A stretch of DNA of 64,000 nt from the NCBI GenBank assembly GCA_039654915.1, contig CM077597.1:34818001-34882000 (forward strand), written 5' to 3'. Positions 56,905-64,000 of the stretch are shown here, piece by piece. Within the stretch, counting starts at the first letter, position 1, and each line of letters opens with the position of its first letter. A model generated the notes under the pieces. The model was not told the origin of the DNA. It made no database searches and saw only the letters and a program-made list of their open reading frames with translations. The translations under genes and the position numbers were made by a program. Source of the DNA: Aquilaria yunnanensis (lineage: Eukaryota > Streptophyta > Magnoliopsida > Malvales > Thymelaeaceae).

Positions 56905-59014
56905 CTATCCATGTCGAACCCCCAGGAAGTAGTTGAAATCATGGTGCTGTACCCTCAGCTGTTTCAGCCACGAATCTGCCACACTTAGAAGTGATAGGAA
57001 CCTTTCGTAGTCCTGGCCACCATTTCCCGAAAGCCACACATCTCCCTGCATTTTGTAGGTGGCCAACCCAAACGGAGGAAGGGCGACCCCTACACCTTTG
57101 TTTTGCTTTGCTTCTCCACAATCGAGATCATCGTCAAGGTTCAAGTCTTCATCAGCACAAACTAAATAGTAAGTTACCAAAGAACCAGAAAACATACACG
57201 AATATGCTGAAGCAAAAGAAAAAAGAGGCAACAACACCGTGGAATGAGTTTAGAGCACCCAATGAGAAAAAGACACGTTTACCTTGGAAAGAAGATGAAA
57301 GTGTGTGGTAAGTGAGGAAGCACGCAGACAAGTCTTTTATGGTTCTTCCCATAGGAATGGAATAGATTGGGTACCTGAAGAATTTTCAACAGTTATTTCA
57401 TCTTTAATGATCATCTGAAAGGTCAAGAACAATTGGTACTGCTTAGAATATTGATACGCACAGGACAAAGATAACTAGATAATGCATAAGGGTTCATTAA
57501 AACATTCCTGCCCTTCTTTCCAATGTCTTCAAAATTGATGCCTAAGCGCAGAATTTACACAGCTTCACGTGCGTATCAAATAATCAACAAAATTTGAAAA
57601 GATTAAGCAAAATCAACAAAATAAATAGAACTTTCAAGTACCAAGCAACAGCCATCCAACTAGCAGGTGACAGGTCTACACTCCTCAAAGACATTAGGCC
57701 AGGGTATCTACTAGCAAATGAATTGATCTGTAGAATAAGACACTGATAAGAATCAGTCAAAACATATAAGCTGAAAGCTATCAGATTCTTGTTCCAGTAT
57801 TGAATGGTGAAACCGAAATGCAGCAAATGATGCCTAAGAACTTATGCTCACATAAGGATAACTACAAGAATTCAAATGATAAACAGCAGAATTTCTAGAG
57901 ATTTAATAGATTCACATTCAAGGGGCAAGAGTTCCATAATATAACACCTTTTGGGGATTCTAATCAGGAAAGCTTTCCAGATGCTTATCAACAAGGCTGT
58001 GGAAGTAAACTAATTCGCAACAACAAAGCTACACCAAGTAAAGTTTTAGAGAACAAATCGGAGTCATGAGAATAAAGGGAAATGACCTTGTCCATGAGAG
58101 GAACTCTGCCATAAGGTGTCGATCTTTCGAAATATTGAAAGTAGAGATAACCCAGCCTATCATTCCCATTCCAGACACAATCTTGTTCCGACCCTTCATC
58201 CTCGGATGAGCATGCATCCCATCTCCACAACTTGTCACTCCCGCTATCTTCACTACACCAATCACTCAAGGAATCCCTCATCTCACCTTCAAAGGACTCC
58301 GTCTCTTCCCTGCAACAGAAGCAACCTTGTTTATATATCCACCATTACCCTCTTCAAAACAGCAACTTGAACCAAATAGTAAAGTTACTAACTATTATTC
58401 TCAAGGCAGACTTGGGACAGAAAACCAAAAGCCTCAATCATTAGATCAGAAAACTAAGCAATTTGGGCAAATATCATTTCCTGGATATTGGATTTCTAAA
58501 CACAAAATAACTGGGTGGGTATGTAGAAGTCCTTTTTTCATGGTAGCCAAAGAGTAATATTTGGAAATACAAGTGAAGTAAGACAATACCTCAAAGAAAT
58601 GAGTGAAGAATTGCTGGTGAAGATTTGAATGGCAGAGAGATAGGGCACATAATACTGAACCAAGGTTTCTCCATTGCCCAAAACAACAGGAACTCCAGCC
58701 CCATAAGCACTCCATTCATCAAAGCAACTCCAGAGATCACCAAGTGTGAAATACTCCACCCTTTCTCTCTCCCAAGGGTGCCATAAGCCATTAAGCGTCC
58801 TTATCTCACTCTGGAAAAATTCATTTAACAAAGAAGAAAAAGATCAAAACTTTTTGTTTCCCAATTCATATTGGTGAAGTTTCTTTGCTTTTCGGGAAGA
58901 AATGAAAGAAAATCAGTTACAGACCGCGGGCAGTAGCTGGGATTGGACAATTGGTGTTGTGCAATGGAGAAACGAATCGAGGTTTGATTGCCTCAACTCC
59001 TTGTGGACTTCCAT
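56905..59014 (-). CDS. DUF789 family protein, six exons
   Basis: The one intact host gene seen. Exons (minus): 58925-59014, 58590-58810, 58087-58309, 57642-57727, 57283-57374, 56905-57161; 969 bp, 322 residues plus stop. All introns are GT...AG and all phases agree (0, 2, 0, 2, 1). Landmarks of this plant family: [13 protein letters not shown] in exon 1, [20 protein letters not shown] and [12 protein letters not shown] in exon 2, an acidic Ser-rich stretch ([17 protein letters not shown]) and [14 protein letters not shown] in exon 3, [20 protein letters not shown] spanning exons 4-5, [16 protein letters not shown] in exon 5, and [13 protein letters not shown] with [16 protein letters not shown] in exon 6. 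The ATG at 59014 was chosen because it gives the family-like N-terminus. Molecular function of the family is unknown. The weakest call is the first donor (GTCTGT). Confidence 0.92.
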
Positions 59015-59640
59015 GGGTGTAGAGAGAGAAATAGATAGATATCAATTGGCCTCTCTGGGCCTAGTCTGGGAAGGAAGAAAAAGTTGCAGAGATAGAGAAA
59101 GGAGAGAAAAGAGTAGAGAGAGAAAGAATAGCGAGAGAGATTTCCGGGATTCGATTTCCTTTGTAGAAAGAAAGCGAAGACCAAAATTTGATTCAAGCAA
59201 ATCTATTTCGTTGACGTTTGGACATCTATATTTAAGGAAACAAAAAAGCAAGAAACAAGAAACAGAAAAGGAAAATGTCTTCCCTTCACTTCTTTTCCTG
59301 TTTACCGAAGCAAACAAACTCAACCGTCTTCCGTTCGCTGGAAAATCGAAACATTATCAGAACCCAGTTTACATTTGTTCTGTCTCGGACATTTATGTTT
59401 CCCAAGGCATAACAACCACAATTCTTCTGGATTTCAACCACCACGTCACTTGGGTCAAGACACTTTTGTAACGGAAGAGCAGAAAAGGAATTAACTTTCA
59501 GGGGAAAAGCAGAAATTGTCCCACCGGAAATTTAGAGCTTTCGGTTTTCTAGAACGAACCGTAAGCTACGGAGAGAGGAAGATAGAATTTGGAAAAGCAA
59601 ATTAGGCATCTTTGATCGATACCGCATCCAAGTTTAAGTA
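59015..59640 (-). promoter_or_regulatory. 5' UTR and promoter region of the DUF789 gene
   Basis: Directly upstream (59028-59145) is a CT-rich tract on the gene strand (GAGAGA on plus), common in plant 5' UTRs. A weak TATA-like TTAAATATAG lies at about 59230-59239. Other words: CCACGTCA (59441) and a heat-shock-element-like TTCTAGAA (59547-59554). A 189-codon plus ORF across exon 1 and this region is taken as chance. None of these sites is tested. Confidence 0.4.
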
Positions 59641-59775
59641 CTGTTTCTAAATAAATTAATACTACAGCTACTGAACAATTTAACAAATGTGAATCTAAAA
59701 ACTGAAATCACAAAGAAGACTTGACACAGAATTATGTGAACTATGCATAAAAATTCAAACGGTCCATAGCAAAAC
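59641..59775. other. Short intergenic stretch
   Basis: AT-rich; nothing recognised. Confidence 0.4.
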
Positions 59776-59867
59776 TAGAGATGGTCAAATTTGAACTGAC
59801 GTGAAAACCCGACCCAATTCACATGAGCTCAAGTCAGACCTTATCCGATTTGATCAGAAAAGTCAAC

Positions 59868-59937
59868 GACCTGAATCTGACTGTATACAACCCGACCTGA
59901 ATCTGACTGTATACAACCCGACCTGAACCTGAACCCG
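59868..59937. repeat. 26-bp tandem repeat
   Basis: GACCTGAATCTGACTGTATA then CAACCC twice in a row (59868-59893, 59894-59919), then a partial third unit. Confidence 0.9.
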
Positions 59938-60204
59938 ACTAAAATGAAACCCAAGAAAACCCAAACCTAAACCCGAGATGACCCGATAACTAAACTCGAC
60001 AAGACGTAATTTTAACTTAAATCAATATAAAAATATATGATCCGCAAAGGCTTTAGAAAAATTATGATTTAATATATGTGGATGAGTTTTTTCTATTCTG
60101 TTGATTTGTTTTGCGTTGTAAAGCGAGCGAGTAAGAACTATGGGAAACGATTGGTAAAATGGTGACAGAGAGATAAAAATAATTAGGTTCTATAAATTAT
60201 AGTA

Positions 60205-60670
60205 TGCCTTCTGTCCCATATTTTTTGAAATATTTAACTTTTTCGAATAGTTTGAATAGAATTTATTCATATTACTCTTTATATCTCAAATCATTTGCAC
60301 CATTCATATTTTAATTATTAATACATAATTTTTTGTTTTCAACATTTTAATATATAAATAAAAAATTTTATACATGAATAACAAATCAAGGCCTACAAAT
60401 TTTAAATACATTTTTTTAATTTTTTAATAAATAATAATATAAATAAATTCATGTCAAATTAGTCAGAAAAGTTAAATGGATCAAAGAAAAAAAGACGGAG
60501 GGAGATTATTTGTTAGAAAAAAATTTCAAAAGTATATATTTAGAAACTATAGGTCTTTATTTATTATTTAATATAATCATTTTTCATTTATATACTAAAA
60601 TGTTGAAAATAAAAAATTATAGATTAATTATTGAATAGTGAATATTACAAAGAACTTGACATAGATGGAG
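60205..60670. mobile_element. Nested Stowaway-type MITEs
   Basis: Outer copy: GCCTTCTGTCCCATATTTT at 60207 to GATGGAG at 60670. Inside lies a second copy, about 60275-60504, ending GACGGAGGGAG; its interior (TTTTGTTTTCAACATTTTAATATATAAATA) matches the MITE at 24525-24756. The right half of the outer copy holds the same text in reverse complement (60590-60640). TIRs are eroded. Confidence 0.65.
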
Positions 60671-61041
60671 TATTTTATTAAATAAATTATATATTAATAT
60701 ATCTTTATAAATTTTATATTATTTTTATGTCTAATTAAATTAAATTTTAATTAAAATTAAACAAAAAAATTAAATCAATTTAGTGATTTAGGCTTATACA
60801 TCAGTGAACCAAGTAAACCCAACAATTAAGTTGAATCTGATATAAGACCTGATAGGATCTGAATCCAAATAAACTTGACCTGACCCAACCCGAATCCGAA
60901 ATCTATTTAACATGAAATTAACCCGAACCCAAATAACCCGATCTAAACCCGACCTGTACCCGAATACATACTAACCCGATTAAACCTGAACCTGAATGAC
61001 CTTACTCAAACCTAATTCGACCCACTCAATTGTCATCCCTA

Positions 61042-61178
61042 AAACAAAACAAATAAATTTAGATAGAATTCATTGTTGACTTGTTGTAAGATATTTTATA
61101 CGTGTAACACTTATTTTTACTACTACTATTATTGTTATTATCATTATTATGGTGTTTTTTTTTTTGTTGTTTGAGCAG
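61042..61178. other. Short stretch with a long T tract
   Basis: Ends in a polypyrimidine-rich run and TTGAGCAG, which looks like a splice acceptor for the next entry. Confidence 0.35.
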
Positions 61179-61241
61179 CTGGAGAAGGGACCGGACCAGC
61201 GGACAGAAGGGATAGCGATGTGGCGAGCAAGCACCATGTGA
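61179..61241 (+). pseudogene. Possible orphan terminal exon
   Basis: After a strong-looking acceptor (T run, then TTGAGCAG) 20 codons are open and GC-richer than the surroundings (LEKGPDQRTEGIAMWRASTM) and end in TGA at 61239-61241, followed by AT-rich 3'-UTR-like sequence. Upstream exons are not visible; the hAT-like element lies directly 5'. The peptide is not recognised. It could be chance. Confidence 0.25.
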
Positions 61242-62071
61242 TGTTTGAATTTTCTGCTCTAAATCTTACAAGTGTATATTGTATCTTGTCATCGAGAAAA
61301 ATCTTGTACCTGTCCAACTGGATAAAAGAAATATTTGTTCGAGTTTCCGCGTTCACAAAATTTGAGGGCAGATTTCCTGTTTGTTTTTTCTTTAATTTGT
61401 ATCTTATCCAAATGTATAAGCCTTGATGATCTTTAATTAAGTGTCGGGTTTTTCTTAATCAATTCTAGCTCAAACTGATGTGAACTTGCACACAAGTCCG
61501 TTTCCTATTCGGTGTTTTTCATATTTATTTATTTATTTGTACTCATAATGTACAAAAAATATTTTACAACTTAATATACGATAGACGATACTTCATCACA
61601 CATAAACTCATCCACTAGTTACAAAGAGAAGTAATCTCTAGAAAAGGTTAGAATTCAAACCTTGACTAGCCACGTGATGTGATGGTCTATATGTCAATTG
61701 AGTTAAAACCCAATATACATTATTCATATTTATTTATGTTTTGGGTCATTCTGTGGTGCATAACCATATCTCCTTATCCATGAGTAAAGAAAAAATGACA
61801 ACCATTAGATCTTAGAGTGTTAATTTTAGTCATTGGGTTAAAAAAAAAGGGACTTGGTTAGAAGGTGAGTAGGAAAATAAGAAGAAAAATATGCATGTAA
61901 GCTTAATGGAAGGTTCCTCTAATATGACAACCTTTTTCATGAAGAGGACAATCTTCAAATACCTGTCTAATCTTTCATCCAATCTTTTTTTATCCTAAAG
62001 ACAATGAATTGTAAAGTTTTTCAGTGAAGAAAAGTGTTAGGTTTCAGAAGAAACCAATGATTTGGTTATAC
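61242..62071. other. AT-rich intergenic sequence
   Basis: No gene or element identified. Confidence 0.4.
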
Positions 62072-62455
62072 TAATTTGTGATAGTTACTCAATTGAAACA
62101 TTAGCTATGTCTTTTGTCACGCATTATTCATGTTTATTTACTCAATTTGATTAAAAGAGCAAAAAAAGAGTTACTAGATACAATTGAGACCAGTTTATTC
62201 ATAGTAGAACGCTAATGACAATATCTTATCTCAATACTGCAATTCCTTAGCTATACATGACAATAATTTGTGATAGTTACTCAATTGAAACATTAGCTAT
62301 GTCTTTTGTCACGCATTATTCATGTTTATTTATTCAATTTGATTAAAAGAGCAAAAAATGAGTTACTAGATACAATTGAGACCAGTTTATTCATAGTAGA
62401 ACGTTAATAACAATATCTTATCTCAATACTGCAATTCCTTAGATGTACATGACAA
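62072..62455. repeat. 192-bp direct tandem duplication
   Basis: Copies 62072-62263 and 62264-62455 (AATTTGTGATAGTTACTCAA ... GCAATTCCTTAG ... ACATGACAAT), differing at only a few bases (ACTCAATTT/ATTCAATTT, GCTAATGAC/GTTAATAAC, AAAAAGAG/AAAATGAG, CTATACATG/ATGTACATG). Confidence 0.93.
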
Positions 62456-63120
62456 TTTCCTATCCAAGAATAACGTTTTTTGTGCATAACATTTTTCTTA
62501 TTTTAGAACAATGATCTCCTGATATGATATAGTGTTTTATTCATTACATGTGTTATTGCCTTTATTTTTCTAGTTTTAATGACATCTTGTGTTTTCTAGA
62601 AGATAATTGTCATACACACAACTAAACTGAGCAAGAAAGAGCCAGAACACAAGAGGCTAGAGCTGGAAATAATTCCCAGCAAGGACTTGAGCAAATGATG
62701 TAGAATTTGCAAATTACACTCGAGAATGTAGCTGCAGGTCTTACAGCCATTGGCCAAGGACAAGTTTTACCTGGTCAAGCACAAAATGCATAAATGCCAT
62801 AAACTTGGGCTAGAATAAATAGAATCAAGCATATGGCCAAGAACAAGTTTAACCACAAGGTGTGGCTAACCCTAGTGGAAATGTAGCAACTATATATGCA
62901 CAAAACAATGGGAGAAGTTATTTAGGAGGATGATGATGACATTTGCATAGAAGGTGTTCGTGGCCACTTATAACTTGGAGGGTAGTGCAAAAATCTTGTA
63001 AAGGTCTGTGGAGAGAAGTGAAGAGAAGCTATGATGCAAGGAATAAAAGGAAGCCTACACATAGGCAAAAGGCCATGGAATTGTAAAGGAATTCCTGCCT
63101 AGGATCACTTGTGGACAAAC
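62456..63120 (+). pseudogene. Faint gypsy gag-like remnant
   Basis: Plus-frame fragments from about 62650: LQITLENVAAGLTAIGQGQ then VLPGQAQNA, and near 62950 KVFVATYNLEGSAK, reminiscent of the N-terminal gag region of Del-like elements (a Q-rich linker, then F.A...LEG.A). Many stops. Low support. Confidence 0.3.
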
Positions 63121-64000
63121 TTAATTGGGATTTGGTGGTCTAAAACTTAGTTGCAAATGGGTGGTCAAAACTTAGTAACTTTTTAAAACTTATGTGAAAC
63201 TAGTTCATTAACATAGGTCATGACCATGTGTGCGTAGCTTCTGTTCCTAGGTAAAATAAATAACAATCAAACATTTAAGAACTTGCACGCATTTTATAAA
63301 ACACTTAAAGAAATGAACATAAACCAAAGCTAAGTAAATAGATAAAAGCATGATATATAATCAAAGGCAACTATATGTATAAAATCCACATAAGTATTTT
63401 CACCCTAGTTTATACTAGAGAACCAACTTAATACAATTAGGTACTTAATGTTCTAAGGTGTCCAAACATACAAATAACTTAGCTCTAACTCGAGCTCACT
63501 TATTCCATAGCAGATAGTGATGACAAACCACATAGGAACAACCCTAAGAATACTTCAAGCACCAAGAATCAATAAGAACAAATGAAGAATTGGAAGACTT
63601 GATCCATAAAGACCATAAAGTTCCTTCAGCACCAAGTGAAGTTCATATAGAACTAATGAAAGAACTAATTTCCAAGCAATTGTATTAACTTTGAATAATC
63701 TGAGTATACAAGCATAAGTTTGAACTTCTTATGGTAGATTGTAGGCCATGTAGTTGAATTCTCCTAGGAAAGAAAGAAAACAAACTTTCTTAGGCTAGAA
63801 CTCCAAAATCAACTAGAGCACAAATCATTCATAATGCTATGAATAAGGCTAGATTCAGCCATATAATTAAAGAAAAAGACCTAAAATTCATCCAAACTAG
63901 ATAAATATGTTAAAATATGCTAAATTTTACATGTTCATACCAGCTCACACTTAAAGTGACCAAATATGGTAACTCAAAGGTCTAGCAAGCTAAGCTACTC
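63121..64000. other. Unassigned AT-rich sequence to window end
   Basis: No ORF above chance. An imperfect repeat TTC(A)AGCACCAAG(A/T)GAA appears near 63560 and 63628. Probably decayed repeat DNA. Confidence 0.35.

Larger units (their letters stand above)
59776..61041. mobile_element. hAT-like non-autonomous element with nested MITEs
   Basis: Ends TAGAGATGGTCAA (59776) and, complemented, TAGGGATGACAA (61041), imperfect terminal inverted repeats of the (C)AGGGATGGCAA kind seen in many plant hAT-type elements. Both end regions (59805-60000 and 60860-61020) are packed with ACCCGA / CCTGAAC words. No transposase. The flanks CAAAAC and AAAACAAAAC might contain a degraded TSD. Class assignment is tentative. 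Confidence 0.5.

Noticed and set aside
58902..59471. 189-codon plus ORF
   Set aside because: It lies opposite exon 1 and the CT-rich 5' UTR of the DUF789 gene; low-complexity R/E/K/S composition, no domain.

Overview
This is nuclear DNA of a flowering plant, most likely a eudicot. It is AT-rich and dominated by nested LTR retrotransposons, with introns using GT/AG signals, 5-bp target-site duplications (TSDs), an initiator-tRNA-Met primer site, Stowaway-type MITEs and one intron-containing host gene of the plant DUF789 family. No bacterial, viral, organellar, tRNA, rRNA or CRISPR features were seen.

Layout. 1-11200: a decayed Athila-like Ty3/gypsy element (+) made of gag, an ATHILA ORF-1-like reading frame, 3' UTR and LTR, with pol missing. 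It is interrupted by a copia solo LTR (4843-9100) that itself holds a 2.84-kb gypsy-type solo LTR (5872-8714). 11547-33561: a Tat-type Ty3/gypsy element on the minus strand ('Tat I'). Its left LTR is split by a nearly intact 8.26-kb Ty1/copia element (12111-20372, minus), the youngest autonomous-looking element here. Its internal part carries a gene on the opposite strand (aORF I, 21676-25474), a 1,130-bp TG...CA insertion, a MITE and a Del-like solo LTR inside RNase H. 34072-about 41000: a third gypsy LTR broken by copia solo LTRs at 35760-37174 and 38677-40092, the second with a 603-bp tandem duplication. 41270-55850: a second Tat-type element on the plus strand ('Tat II') with gag, a duplicated protease, the start of RT, an inserted Del-like 3' end, and a minus-strand aORF II. 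It also holds two copia solo LTRs nested one in the other and a third inside the Del LTR. 55858-64000: TE-poorer DNA with a six-exon DUF789 gene (56905-59014, minus), a hAT-like element with nested MITEs, a possible orphan terminal exon, tandem repeats and a faint gag remnant.

How it fits together. One copia family accounts for seven insertions (eight LTRs) in 64 kb, one full-length and six solo LTRs, nearly all with recognisable TSDs. They fall into an older and a younger LTR subtype, and one younger copy sits inside an older one. The copia element encodes Gag, protease, integrase, RT and RNase H but has one frame break between Gag-PR and integrase. The least ordinary biology is the antisense gene in both Tat-type elements: each lies opposite gag-pol, has a TATA-like box 240-330 bp upstream, and in Tat I has a plausible in-phase intron. 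I see no new cellular system. The aORF module, a coiled-coil repeat at 51500-51716, the palindrome kept in all eight copia LTRs and the repeat arrays in the Tat 3' UTRs deserve follow-up.
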